DNA from: Drechslerella dactyloides
Lineage: Eukaryota; Ascomycota; Orbiliomycetes; Orbiliales; Orbiliaceae
Direction of reading: 5' to 3'
Assembly: GCA_020064725.1 (NCBI GenBank)
Contig: JAGTWJ010000002.1
Span: forward strand, 3,906,001 to 3,970,000
Length of the DNA stretch: 64,000 nt
Position 1 is the stretch's first letter. Each line of letters opens with the position of its first letter. Of the stretch, positions 46,460 through 58,800 are shown piece by piece. The notes beneath the pieces are model-generated. The model was not told the DNA's origin, did no database searches, and saw only the letters and a list, made by a program, of their open reading frames with translations. The translations under genes were made by a program, and so were the position numbers.

Positions 46460-46783
46460 TTGATATCTACGCTGTACAGTGACTTAATGGTTATACGTAA
46501 TGGGAACCGGCTACATATGGATGTTTCTACGATTGCAGTAGAATATAATTGGTGGGTACCATGGCGGCACCGCAATAGATGGGGTTCGTGGACTCGTGCT
46601 AGCGGATACGTACATAGATGCACGCCGCGGTTCCGTAGCATCATAACAAGTCGTAAAAAGAAAACAGACGCCCTGAACGCCTCACCCCATGCTTACAACG
46701 CTGGCTATATCGTGACGCTGAAAAAGACATAATAGTACAAGGTGTAGCGTCGCTACGACGGACGAACAAAAAGCAGCAGCAAG
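46460..46783. other. Convergent 3' intergenic region
   Basis: 324 bases between the GET4 stop (+) and the stop of the His-rich gene (-). It should contain both 3' UTRs. No gene seen. Confidence 0.5.
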
Positions 46784-47486
46784 TCACCTAGACTGGTACA
46801 GCTGTTTCTTGTAGCGCGCGGGATTCGGGTCCTCCTCAGGCTCGTACATCCACGCGTCGTCGTCCAGCGAGGCGACCCGCTGCTTGTTCAGCGCCTTGAC
46901 GGTATCAAGATCCATTCGCTGGCGCGGGCGGTCGCCATCTTGGTTTGTGTAGCGGGAGGAAAAGTTGACGGACTCCATGAGGTGCGGTTCGTTATAACCT
47001 TCTGCATATAGATCAGCAAGGTTAGCTGTTTACAAGTCAATCTGTTAGCCAATTGGCTTGGGAAGTGGGGGAGTGACCATTCAGATGCTCAAAAAGCTCA
47101 GGCATGATGATGCGCAGCATGCGATGCGGGATCTCAAAGTTGTCACCGTAGCCGCCGTTCGCGTCGCGCTGGATCATCTCGTAGTCCGCGCTGTTGTTGT
47201 CACCGTCGTCATCGAACGGGGTTGGGCCCTCGCGCGCCTGCTTGGCATGATTATGGCCATGGGCGTGGGCGGCGTGGTGGTGGTGATGATGGCCGTGGTG
47301 GTCGTCATGCACGTGGGACGGCGCTGCGTGACGACCACGGCCGCCGGTGGGACCGATGCCAATCTGCGCGGTGGGTGTCACCAGGTGTGACGGCGGGCGG
47401 TCGGCGGGCGTGTAGTCTTGCTCGCCGCGGAAGAGCTGGGCCGAGTTGGAGCGCGAGTGGCCGCCGCGGTAGCGACGGGATTCCAT
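46784..47486 (-). CDS. His-rich fungal protein of unknown function, 208 aa
   Basis: Exons 47486-47078 and 47001-46784. The intron donor is GTCACT (weak), but the phase-1 join gives LFEHLNEGYNEPHLMESVNF, which reads naturally, and a CTAAC branch point precedes the CAG. Residues 1-60 are basic and Ser/Gly-rich; a His-rich run (HDDHHGHHHHHHAAHAHGHN) follows near 70-90. Then come DNFEIPHRMLRIIMPELFEH, SVNFSSRYTNQDG, MDLDTVKALNKQRVASLDDD and AWMYEPEEDPN. The C-terminal half looks constrained, the N-terminal half disordered. The His run could bind metal, but such tracts are often just low complexity. I do not recognise the family. The start at 47486 is preferred; an in-frame ATG at 47570 exists. 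It is divergent from RAI1 with only 196 bp between starts. Confidence 0.72.
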
Positions 47487-47682
47487 GGTTGTGGCGAGGG
47501 CGATGGCCGTGATGATGATATCGATGTAACGGGTTAATTCAGGGACGAGTTCACGTTCGCGAAGTTGCATTTGAGGTCGCGTTGTCGCGGCACAACATCA
47601 TCTCATTAGCTCCATCACGACATCCAACTCGATCCAGGCTACCAATAATATTCAGAGCAGGAGCATCTGCCAGGCAGCGGAG
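47487..47682. promoter_or_regulatory. Compact bidirectional promoter (His-rich gene / RAI1)
   Basis: Only 196 bases separate the two divergent starts, so regulatory sequence and both 5' leaders must share this interval. No specific element is recognisable. Confidence 0.55.
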
Positions 47683-49408
47683 ATGCAGTCGTTCAGCACG
47701 GCAAACTACGCGACCCGGTTCGCCGGGAAGAGCGCCATGATCAAGCGGCCAAGGGTATCTACCCCTTGCATATCTCGTTCGTCCGATATCACGACTGCAT
47801 ATCGAGTTATCCTATTATGTATCTGTGAAATTGACAAATCACAATCAACCAATCCAGGAAATCACGTACTTCTCATACGACGACAACCACGAACTACGAC
47901 ATGACGACTCCTCGTTGCGATACTACTACACTCCAGACCTTCACACGGACCTGAGTGGCGGCTACAGCAGTTTCATCAAGCATGACGATTCAGTCGATGA
48001 GCATCTCGACAGCTTGCTCGAGGCGCTCATAGAGTTGGAAAAGAAGGAAGGCAAATGCGCCACCGAGGGTGTCGATTTTGTAACCTGGAGAGGCATGGTG
48101 ACCAGAGTACGTGCAAAAATATATCAGTCTCTTCGACATGTTTACATCTTACTATTTCCCAAACTTATTTGGACGGTTGCTAATGGAACTAGTTGATGAC
48201 GGTGCCGTACATGGAGGACGGGTATGCGGCTGCAAGTTCCACCGGCGCATCCTCAGGAACCATTACTAAGGAGACCTTGGCAGCTTTGAAATGAATGCTG
48301 TCTTCTATGATGTCAGTTCACCGATTCATCCTTGGAAAGAGAAATGGAGTTACTAAAATGCATTCTTGACTAGGGAACAATGTAAGAGCCGCCTGAAATA
48401 TTGCATCCATGTTGGCGGTTAGTGCTCATCGGCCCTCGCAGATACATCGAGGAGAACAACCAGTACAAACAGGCCACTCGGGGCTTCCAGGATGAAAGAG
48501 GCGCCAAGATGAGCTATTGGGGTAGGACTACTAATACTTTGATATAAGTATTGGTGATAACAGTTGCTGACTATTCATCAAGGCTACAAATTTGAGACGC
48601 TGTCGACACTGTCGAAGCCCTGGGCCGATGCTTCAAGAGAGGAAATCGAAAACCGCGACAGGGAGGTTGTGAACAACAAGGCGCAATACTGCAGTATGTT
48701 GTACCATATCCTCTTGCTTGAGTGCCACGACTGGCGGTTAATATTTGATCAGGTATTGTCAAGACGGGATTCGGCAGCTGCAGCCTGATCATCGCCGGCG
48801 AAGTCGATGCAAGTATGCCCTGCTTCATCCTTCCTTGCATCTTCCGTATATTCCCAATAGCTCACCGACCCAATCGCTTAACTGCACAACTAGTCTGGGA
48901 CTGCAAGCCCATGAATCCGGGTAACCCGATCAATTATGTCGAACTCAAAACCAGCAGAGAAATACAGTCGCATTCCCAGCAATTCAACTTTGAAAAGAAA
49001 CTCCAGCGATTCTGGGCCCAATCATTTCTCCTCGGCGTCCCGAAACTCATCATCGGCTTCCGCTCTGACAGTGGTATTCTCAGAAGTGTGGATATCAGGG
49101 ACACGCAGAGTATACCGTCAAAGATGAAGAAGGCGCACATTTCAGAGGGTCGCGGCCCTCCACCCTGGGACGGCAACGTTGCCATCAACTTTACCACTGC
49201 GTTCTTGGAGTGGTTGAAGAGCGTGCTTGCAGGACAGTCCGGCCTCTGGAGGATACGGTATCAACAGCGAGGTAGGGAGGTTGAGGTTTTTCAGGTCCAA
49301 GAGTCTGGGTACGCAGGCGTACTCACGGATCAATTCCTGGCCTGGAGGACTGAGCTTCAGGAGAAGGCCAACCAGGCTGCCGCTGCGGCAACAGTCGCGG
49401 CAGACTGA
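47683..49408 (+). CDS. RAI1: Decapping nuclease Rai1/DXO
   Basis: Nine exons: 47683-47754, 47858-48106, 48193-48221, 48284-48311, 48374-48381, 48442-48521, 48583-48693, 48753-48812 and 48894-49408; 383 aa. Rai1 removes incomplete or non-canonical 5' caps, hydrolyses 5' triphosphates and partners the exonuclease Rat1 in rRNA processing and transcription termination. Signatures: EITYFSYDDNHEL, LRYYYTPDL, CATEGVDFVTWRGMVTRLMT, VPYMEDGFEMNAVFYDGTI, YIEEN, KMSYWGYKFETLST, and the metal-binding motifs E209-V-D211 in IIAGEVDA and E229-L-K231 in NYVELKTSREI. Exon 5 is only 8 nt (GGAACAAT). It is required to join FYD to GTIYIEEN, the conserved sequence, and to keep phase. Intron 3 (48222-48283) removes a stretch that would otherwise shift frame and stop. 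The C-terminal tail is Ala-rich. Confidence 0.95.
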
Positions 49409-49808
49409 TCTTTGCTACTGCACTTCTTCATCTCCACTGGCTGCTATGTAGGTATTTTGCATATTGGTTAACTTACAGAGTGATGCTGTACCATTTTGTC
49501 CTCGAATGTGCGGTGTTCTGTTGTCGTTTTATTGCAGAGGCAGATGTGCGGCTGTTCCGTGAGTCAGGCCGCAGCCATCGACATACAAATTGCAGAGCTT
49601 TCTTTCCCTCCCGCCATCTTCCACCTTTAAAACGCACACTTCAAAAGACTCAGGAACCTCCTGTCTACTTTCCCTCAAACCATCCTTTCGCACTCATCTG
49701 CACTCACCCCGCTCCACCACCTGCGTCTTCGAAATCTATCATCCAAACGCCATCCTGGTGTTGCAAGCAGCAACCCACCCCCCACCATCCCTCAAACACC
49801 CCGCCACC
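49409..49808. promoter_or_regulatory. CDC123 promoter and leader
   Basis: 400 bases between RAI1 and CDC123. The second half is C/T-rich (CCACC and CATCC runs) up to a CCGCCACC start context, as expected for a 5' leader. No gene seen. Confidence 0.55.
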
Positions 49809-51165
49809 ATGACTTCCACCAAAAAAACCCTGAGGGACTTCCCCAAGCCGACGCGCCAGCACATCATCAACTGCGGCTATCCCTCCTGGTACCCCAAGTA
49901 CCGCTCGGTCATCGGCAGGGCCCGTGTCGTCCCGCTCACCCCCGGTTTCCTCGACTATCTGCGCGAAGATGGCATTGTGCTCCCAGACGAAAACCTGTAC
50001 GTCGCTAAATCCAACACCCTAACTATCGATGCATGTCCTCAGATGCGATACCGATATGGTGAAGCCAGCTAACATTTCACCACAGCAACCCTCCCACTCG
50101 CGACAACGACTCAGGCGTATTCTCTAGCGCTAATGACGACGACGATGAATACGAAGACCCCTCGTATCGCTTCACCGATGTTCACGAGGCTGTCAAAGCC
50201 GCTATCGCCGATCTTGGCGGTAACGTCTACCCCAAGCTCAACTGGTCGGCTCCCAAGGACGCCAGCTTCATCCTCGGGAACACGCTCAAGTGCGCGACGG
50301 CGTCGGACGTATACCTCCTACTAAAGTCCTCTAACTTCGTGACTCATGATCTGGAGCATGCGTTCGACGACACGGACGACACGCCGGACGAGAATGGCAG
50401 GGTGCTGCAGAACTCCGATATTCAATATGCCCTCGTTCTCCGCAAGTGGGTTGAGGTGGTTCCGAGCGTGGAGTTCCGCTGCTTCGTGAAGGATCGCAAG
50501 CTTGTTTGTTTCACGCAGCGCGATATGAATCACTATCAGTTCCTGGAGGACGGGCGAGAGGAGTTCACACGGTTGATCACGGAGTTCTTTGAGAAGCACA
50601 TGCAGACGACCTTTCCCGACCCAAACTGTAAGCATTGATTCCATTCTCCTATCCTCATACGTTGAATAGTTGTGCTAATGGGTGGGTTTCTTTCGTTCCT
50701 CTAGTCGTCTTTGACGTCTACGTTCCCAAGACTCTCATGACAGCAGCTAGGGTCTGGCTGATGGATGTCAACCCTTACGCACCCCGCACTGATCCCCTCC
50801 TGTTTTCGTGGACTGAGATCCTCAATATCGACCCACATGTCGAGGGCTTCGAGCCGGAGTTCCGTCTGATCGGAAGAGACGACCCGGAGGCATACAATTT
50901 TAGCTCCTCGCAGTACTCTGCGCACAAGCTACCCAAAGAAGTCGTGGATGCAGGTGTTGCGGGGCCTCAGAGCATCGCCGAGTTTTCGACTCGCTGGCGC
51001 GAGATTGTCGAAGGGTTGGAAGGTGCCGATCTTGACGATAGCAGCAGCAGTGAGGATGCGGAAGACGACAATGAAGACGCAGGCGATGGCAGTGATGGTA
51101 CTGCGGATGAAAAGGAGGTGAAAGCCGATAGCGGGAAGAAGGCGATCGCTGGTGAAAAGAAATAG
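49809..51165 (+). CDS. CDC123: Cell division cycle protein 123 (eIF2 assembly factor)
   Basis: Exons 49809-49996, 50086-50627 and 50705-51165; 396 aa. Cdc123 is an ATP-grasp-type chaperone that binds eIF2-gamma and promotes assembly of the eIF2 complex, so it controls translation initiation. Signatures: [20 protein letters not shown], the acidic linker [107 protein letters not shown] and [14 protein letters not shown], with D-x-N as ATP/Mg ligand. The last 45 residues are a Ser/Asp/Glu-rich tail with a short Lys-rich end. The ATG sits in a good CCACCATGAC context. It is convergent with FCF2. Confidence 0.97.
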
Positions 51166-51516
51166 CGGCATCTCGGGCCTTTTCCAAGAACTGCTTTAAA
51201 CTCAGCAGAGGAATCTATGATCCATGCTTTCGACGACGCTTCAAAATTTCTTCTACTGAACGGCCTTATAATTGTTCCTTCAGTCTCCCAGGAAGGCACT
51301 CGTCCACCTGCGGGAGGCTTATTCGTTTCTTTTCAATGTTCATATTATACAATAATGACGCCGGTCTATGGGGGTATCATGGCGTTAACGGGGGCTAAAT
51401 AAACACTTCTCAGCGCCAATAAAAAGGCAAAATATCCATCCAAAGCTGCAACTCCGTGCTATATGATGTAAAATCCGTACTCGCAAAGAAGGACAAACGT
51501 AGGTGACTTGCATCGC
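51166..51516. other. Convergent 3' intergenic region
   Basis: 351 bases between the CDC123 (+) and FCF2 (-) stop codons, holding both 3' UTRs. AATAAA-like sequences occur near 51.42 kb (CCAATAAAAAGG). No gene seen. Confidence 0.5.
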
Positions 51517-52806
51517 CTACTTGCGACCTTTCCGCCGCTTCTCCTTCAACTTCTTGTAGAATTCCTTCCGCCCGCTGCGCTTCTTCGCCTGAATTTCGGC
51601 ATACTTGCGCTTGAAGCGATCCTTACTGCCACGGTTCGCGAGCACTTCGTCCACCATGCTCTTCTGGCGGTCTTTGTTGTTCAGGCGGGCGCTATAGTAC
51701 TCCGTGGGACCCTCGATCAGCGTGCCCATCTGGAAGTATTTCGGCAGCTTGCCCTTCCAGTCGTCGCCTTTGAAGTGCTTGTGCGGGTCCAGCACGTTAC
51801 GGAGCTTGATCATTTGGAGATCCCGTTTTATCTGCGGGGTGAGCTCCGTAGCGGGCATATTGTACCAGGCGGGGCCGGCGGTTTTGTCCTTTTTCTGTAT
51901 CCGTGATACGATGGGGAGATGAGAGCATGTCAGCCTTCTTTCGTTCTCTCTCATTTTAGGAAAATGGACACGAAAGTGTGTACGGTAGGTGAGTAAGCAG
52001 TTAGAGTGGGGAAGTGCCAATGTCGTAAAATCAGTGTAACTATGAACAAATGTAAACCCTCATTTTGCGCAAGCGTGCCTCCAAGACGGCGGCCGTGTTT
52101 GCTCGGTATAATTGAAAATGGGAATGTTCTCATCAGATGGGGACATTGGCAGGTGTCAAATCGTAAGCTGGGGTGGTGTGCGGCGGAAGGCTGTGATTGC
52201 CTTACGGTAGAGAGAGGTTTGCTCTACGCTGGTGTGTGTGTGTATGCGTGTGTGTGTGTGTAACGAGAAACGAAATTGATCACATCACATCACATTACAT
52301 AACGTCATGTCATGTCATGTCACGTACCTCCTTGTTCGCCTGGTCAATCTTGACGGGGTCATCGACTCGCATGAAGGGTAGCTCCGTCGGTTTGCTGCTC
52401 GGGCCCTGGGGTCGGTGCGCACTCGACGGGAGCGCTTTCCGGGCCGCTTCAGTCAGGGAGGCGGTGCCACCGGCGTCGTTGTGGATGTAGGATTTGATAG
52501 TCTTGCTGGTTTCCAGTTTGGGGTTGCTATTTGACGGGAAGTACGTGCGGTAGGACGTCAGCTTGGTCTGCTATTTTGTCCATGGAGGCGCTCTCAGTAT
52601 GCTGATGCTGATGGCGGTGCCAATTGCCTGTAGTGGAGGGGAACGGACCTGTGCTTGGACGGCTCTTCGATTTTCGAAATCGCAGAGGCGGATTCTCGCA
52701 TTCGTGTCTCTGCCTCGGCCAGCAGAGCGTCGATTTCTGCATCGTCAAAGTCCAGCGAGTCCGCCGGGTTCTGGCGAGGCGCACGGCCAGCGATTACATC
52801 GGCCAT
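51517..52806 (-). CDS. FCF2: rRNA-processing protein Fcf2
   Basis: Modelled exons 52806-52645, 52570-52328 and 51894-51517; about 260 aa. Fcf2 is a nucleolar factor required for 18S rRNA maturation. The Fcf2 domain is in exon 3: KKDKTAGPAWYNMPATELTP, KRDLQMIKLRNVLDPHKHFK, KYFQMGTLIEGPTEYYSARL and a basic tail KKRSGRKEFYKKLKEKRRKG. Exon 1 (MADVIAGRAPRQNPADSLDF) carries a helical acidic segment. Exon 2 has TYFPSNSNPKLETSK and a Pro/Ser-rich stretch. Exon 2 must begin in phase 0 right after an AAATAG acceptor. The matching exon 1 donor is therefore uncertain; GTTCCC at 52644 is the only in-phase GT nearby and is weak. Intron 2 is 433 bp, long for this genome, and full of short tandem repeats. 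Confidence 0.9.
52232..52325. repeat. Microsatellites inside FCF2 intron 2
   Basis: A (GT)n tract interrupted by ATGC (52232-52261) is followed by CACAT pentamers (52281-52295) and CATGT pentamers (to 52325) that abut the exon 2 donor. On the transcribed strand these become CA-rich and ACATG repeats near the 5' splice site, where they could affect splicing. Confidence 0.7.
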
Positions 52807-55800
52807 CTCGCTGACGTCAGGCTGTGATGCGCTGTGGGAGGGTGGAGATGAGGCGGGAGCGTTGCAGGACCGGCTCGCTGGCTGGCTGGCTGATTGCTGG
52901 CTGGCTGGTGGATTGTCGTGGGAAAGAAATTTTTCCGTGGAGATGGGACGCGAGATGCCGTTTGGTCCGCCAAGGCCAGGCAAACGGCCATGTGGACGCC
53001 CAACGCACGCCAGCAGAAACCGCGCAGAACGTGGTCCTCGCTAGAGCCCTCGAGGCGACGACGGCGGATCAGATGACTGTCCGGCAGCCTGTGACTGACC
53101 GGGCATGAACATCGTTCAGGCCGCGATCAGCCTGGGTAAGTTCATCCTCCTCCTCGCTGCACTTGCATGCGTCTGATATCATAACGGTGTGATCTAACGT
53201 TACGGGAAAAGCTTGCTTGCCACAAGCGACCATCGTGCGAGCCCGACCAAACCAGGTAAACCAACCAAGCTCGTCAGCGCATTGCCCGGATCTCTGTATG
53301 CTGCTGTCAGAGTTCAGTCACGCTGGGAAGGGAAACGAACGTCAAGCTGGGAAACGAGCGAGTCGCATGCCGGAATTTGGCAATTCTAGAAGCAGCCAAA
53401 CTTACCGATATCACGGAATGCGATATGATTTGGCAAGTTGCCTGAACATGGGGTCGACGGCTCAGAAACATTTAATGTTCATGCAGTAGGATGCAACCTG
53501 CATGCATGCAAGACAGCCAGACCATGGCACATCGATCTTGGTGTGCAGTTCTTTTCTTTTTCACGCGAGCCTGCCAGCTGTGCAGCTTCGTTCGGTGTCG
53601 GGGGCGCTTTCGACCAGAATCAGCCCATTGGCATTGTCCTCGTCTAACTAACACCTGGTAAGCTGGACGGTCTCACCAGCTGGAGCTTCACTCGCTAGTT
53701 CGCGACTGAGACGGGGACGTCGAAAATAGAATTTGAGTTTTAGCAGGGCGATATAAATCGGGCCAGCGAAGAGCCATGCAATTTCTGAAGCATCCATGGC
53801 CATGTGGACTGGCTGATTCCCACTGGCTAACCGCGCAAGGGAAAGCCATCAAAGAGCATGACAAAGTGAAGGGGAAAATTTTTTTCTTCACATCCCTTCG
53901 AGGAGGATAGTTGACGGAATGCAATGGGAAAAATCTTTTCACCTTTTCCTTTGGCAGAGCAGCTGGTCAGTTACCAACGGAGCGGAACCTTTGGTGAAGC
54001 GAACAAATGGCTTGCATGAAATGTACACACACCCTGGACTGTCATACTCGAGAGTGGTATACCTCTCATTGACGTTCCGTAAAGAGCATGTCAGAGGTAT
54101 GTCACCGCGGTCCGGTTGGTAAGTTCTGGCAGAGGCATATGCAATAGAGCTGTGATGACGGCACAACAGCATGCAAATCTCGTGACGCTTCAGCGGCTCG
54201 AAGATATCCCACCTCTCCGCTGTTCACATCGCTTTGCAATCTGCTGGAAGCTTCGAATGCATTGTAAACTCCCGGTCAGCGGGCAAGAGATATATCAATA
54301 GTCAGCGGGGGACACACGTACATTTTCATGCAGAACATCACTGCCATCGATGAGTCTTCGCCCGTCCCTGCGACAGTGAAGGATGGATGCTTGATGCTTA
54401 CACAGCAGGGCAGCACGCCTGCAGTGTCTCTCCCACTGCACGGTCATTGCCGGTTCGCAGTGCAGTGCAGCGCAGTGCAGCACGAGACTGAGGGCTCTGC
54501 TGGATATCCTTCGTCCAGGCAATGGCGGATGTGGTGTGTGGTGTGTGGATCTTGATGTCGTGGTTTAACAACGCACACTTCACTCTCATCTGCATATCGT
54601 CTGCAGGTCTCATGGATCATGCAGGACGACTAGTTCAACGAGACAGGCATGGCAGCTGGGCCGTGCATGCAGCAGCAGCAGGAAAGACGACTACAGGCAA
54701 GGCAGTTGGCAATATTCCCAATCTGGCGCCAGCCACGGCCATGTTTCCTGACGGTACCCGAGACATGTCGGTTGAGGCAACCGGGCTTAGGTTTGAAGCG
54801 AGGCTCTCGAGCTAGCGAACAGCTGAGCTTGCACTCGCACTTGCACCCGGAAGGTTAGTTTGCTCCGTCTGCGGTGAATAGCTGGAGAGTATCATGGACT
54901 AACTTGATCAAATTCTGCCTTCGAGCTGGCCTGAGACTAGGCTAGCTGCTTCGCCAGCGGAGCAGATTGGCCGGACCGTCCGGTCTCATGAGCTCATACC
55001 GCAATCGCTAGCCGGTTTAACCAATTAAACAAGCACCGCACCGTTGCCCGATTGGCTTCTTCGGGCCTTCCCAGATGGAACTACGGCAAAATCCCGGGCT
55101 TGAATCAGCGGCGGTTGATGAAGGTCGACACTTGCACCTGTGAAGAACACAAGAGGGAAAAAAAAAAAAAGTCAGAAGAACGATGCTGCCCATCCTTCAC
55201 GGCTTCGCAACTCTGCGCAGCTAGCTGCGTCTGGACCAGGATCCGAAAAGTCTGGTGAGCAATTGCATGCATTATTGTAAATTCATGCGCAGACGGGATA
55301 TTGAATCATCACCAGAACGTCCATACATGCACGCCTGCCTGTACGTTTGTATGGGCAGACATTTGCATGCGTACATGTGCCTGCGGCGAGAACAACTCAC
55401 CCAGTTGGTCCGGCTGGCTGGCCGTCAACGCGTCTGCACTCCAGCTCTTTTGAAATCTGCATGCAAAGGTTAAATTTCAGGAATTTTACGCAGGCCTGGC
55501 CAGAGGTACGTATCCACGGAATGTCTGCGTGGATGTCGGATGTCTGGACGCACATACGTACAAACATACATACCATTTCTTCTCGTTAGTTGGCTAGCAA
55601 GCTAACTCGCCGCTGCATGCTGTCCCGCAGATTTCTACCCGTGTCGTTCGTGTCTAGCTGGCACGGGATGCTACGACACTTGACTTCGTGTTTTGTTTTT
55701 GAGGCGACCATAGTTTGGATCGTACAAGGGCATATGGCTAACGGACGGTACCGGATGGCTGAGTCTGAAAGCTCAATGTGAACGTGAACAGTTTTCTGTA

Positions 55801-58800
55801 ACATGTTAACGTTGCGTAACGTGAACACAGAGCAAGCCCAGGCCGCCCTTGAAGGCACACCTCGATCCCATCGATGAAGATTGGTCAGATTTGATACTCT
55901 TCGGTAAGCCGAGATGGGGGAGACTATCCTCTGAGTGGGCGAATTCCAGTGGAGGTGCATTACCAGGGTCACAGGTGATATGATGCATTGATGAGGTACT
56001 CGAAGGTTCTTCTGCTGTGCCTTTGCGCTGACGTTGGCTAGCGGCTCTACCAAGGCGTCTCTGGCCTTCGCTTTTTGATCTCTGCACCGCGCCCTGGTTT
56101 TTCTGACAAGTCGGACTCTTTGAGAGACATACTGTTCACGTCAAGAACTCTCCGATTGATCAATTGCATTTAAACCAGCCAGCGGAACCACTGAATTGCA
56201 TCCGGCCGGTCCTCTTGATTCACTAAACAAGCTCTTCCCAATAGTCACAGAGTAGCTAGCTAACGAACACTGTTTAACTCCGGCCCGCCAAATCAGACAT
56301 CGGCTTTTCGGGTTTCTTATTAGTTCCCGCTTAGCTTTCCCTCGATCACGCCGTCAGTCGGTTGCTCAAACCGGTAACTAGTCTAGCTTGCATTCAGTCG
56401 TCAAATTCAACTTGTTGAATTAACCTCCTCCGCCATACTTTTATATTACTCTTCCAAACTATCATCTTATTTTCCGTGCCGAGAGCGAGCACCTGTATCG
56501 AATCCCCTCCCGGTTTTCCTCACTCAATCTCTCCTCTCGCTCTTCCTCTCGCTCTGTCCTGTTTCAGAATTGATTACCCGGCCAAGGCGACGTGCTCCCG
56601 CGAATGATATCGCAGTGAAGGCACCTTGCGCATCCCATTCGACAGCTTCCTTGCGTCTGTGGCCCAGCCGGGTTTCGGTTTCCAGTGCTTCCCCAGCCAT
56701 CCGCAATATAACTGCCTTCCCAGAACCCGTGACTCCACAGTACCTCCATCCATCCATCCCTCAGACTCCAAGCACTGCCAGCGATAATAACAACAGTAAT
56801 AATACATTCCCGCCCCAGCTGTATACTACACTGCAAGCAACCTTGGTCAAATAGCCTGGCCTTTCCTTTATCGCCTAGAGTATACCAACTAGCTGCCAGT
56901 ATTATTACTATTACTATTGCTACTACTATTCATCTGTACCGACTAGCAAACAAAAAAGAAGGTTACGTTCCCAGTTACCAGTTACCAATTAAAACATCTC
57001 ATCCACGCACCCGCCCCAGCGGTTGACCAGTCCCATATCGGCTTGCTATCTATCCCTCTGCGGCCCGTCGACAAACTGCCTGCCTTCCATATTCTGCTAG
57101 CTCCACGCGCCTTAGCGCACAGGTGATATCGGGTTTTAATATCACGGCGGACGAGCTGAGACTCACTCGCCCGGTTGCTCTGCTCTGCGCCGTCCTGCTT
57201 GCTCCATTGCTATAGTATCCGCATTCTATAGACCCACTCCGGCTCCTGTACACACTGTATCGGAACTCGAACCACAGCACTGGCGCCAGAGGAAACACCC
57301 TGGATTCAAGGAAGTCCGAGCCAAGTATCAAGTAGTCTGCGTGACCGCCTTAGCTTCGCCTACTGTCAGATGGTAGGACCAGTTACGCCATTCAATTCAT
57401 CATCGTCAACATAAGCTTTATCAGTGCTCGGTAATTAAGCAGAGCAGAGACAAGAAACAAACCGCAGCTGGCTGAACAAACAGCCTAAACCGTACCCAGA
57501 AATCAAATACATACCTTGGTATTATATTGTCGAGGTATTATATTGTCGAGGGTCCAGTCCAGTCCGGTCCAGCTCCGAGCGTCTACTTACTGCAGATAAG
57601 CTCTAGTTCAGCAAATCAAGTACTTTTCTATCGCTTCTGTTCATTTCATTTATCGTCTGCGCCGCCGCTCACCAATCACGCAGCTGCGGGCGTCGATTCG
57701 ATCATACCTGCATATTCTTATACCAGGATCCGGATCCGAGGCTGCAGTTGATCTGTAGCTTGCCCATCGACGGCGCTATCAGGATTCTCCCCGCCGTTTG
57801 GATCCCCCATCGCTACTATCCTCGTGCTCATTAAGATCTGGGTTGTTTCGTATCTCGAGTGCTTTAAAACCTGCGGCAGTTCCGTCAGTTGATATTTGCG
57901 TTTTCATCTCGTTCTGCCCCAGAGTTCAAGAGCCCTGAAGTTCTATATCACCGAAGGTTGCACTTGTACCTGCTTCGATTCTTGTTCTGCACCGTTCTAC
58001 TCCGAGGTCATCGCCAGTTGCTTTTTCCTGCGTCAGATCCTCAGGCTGCTGGTTGCTGGAACGAACGAAGTGCTTTTGTCGGAAGGCTCCCCATCGCATA
58101 GTTGCACGGCAGCTTCATCTCGCACCCTCCTCCTCCATCCTCCTCTTTCCCTCCCCATTGTATTTGCATCATCTCATTAATATTCCTGCACCCTCATTTA
58201 CCCGAGCCGAACGACACACCACCCCTTCTGTAACGACAGTCCACCCAGCAGTCTGGGTACACACCTCCCAGAGCATCGAGGTGTGATACCTTTGTTTTTC
58301 TTGTCAGGTTTCTCGGAGCAAGTTAAGCGGCGTTCACACGCATCTTGCATGCATCTGGAAGAGCTCGGAGCACAGCTATCCTAGCAGTATCAAGCCCTAC
58401 CATACCACCTTCCTTGTCCTTGCTTGTGGCCGCCAGATACTCATTCGAAACGAACCAGAAGCAGGTACATACATCTGCATTCGCATCCACCTTGAACACG
58501 TGCCGTGTCCTGGAATCCGCATAAACGCCCACGCAGCATCCAAGCTGACCACGTCCACGGCCGTGGGTGCCAGGAATCCACCTCGATTCGAATTCCTCAC
58601 GTTCCCCAGTTGCCACTGTCCGAGCACACATCACCGGCCTGCTGGCTGTTGGAAGCGAGCGAGCTGATCGAGAAGATACAGCTGCTGTAGACGACGGTTG
58701 ATAGTAGTAGCAGGGTCCGTCCGGTCAGGAACCTTGCCCCGAACAACGCCCTTCGCCGCCGGAAAGGTCTTGGCCAAGGCGACAGCTTGCCGCGGACGCT

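Noticed and set aside
47058..47512. Val/Met-rich and Gly/Arg-rich + strand frames over the His-rich gene
   Set aside because: They are antisense readings of His (CAC/CAT) codons.
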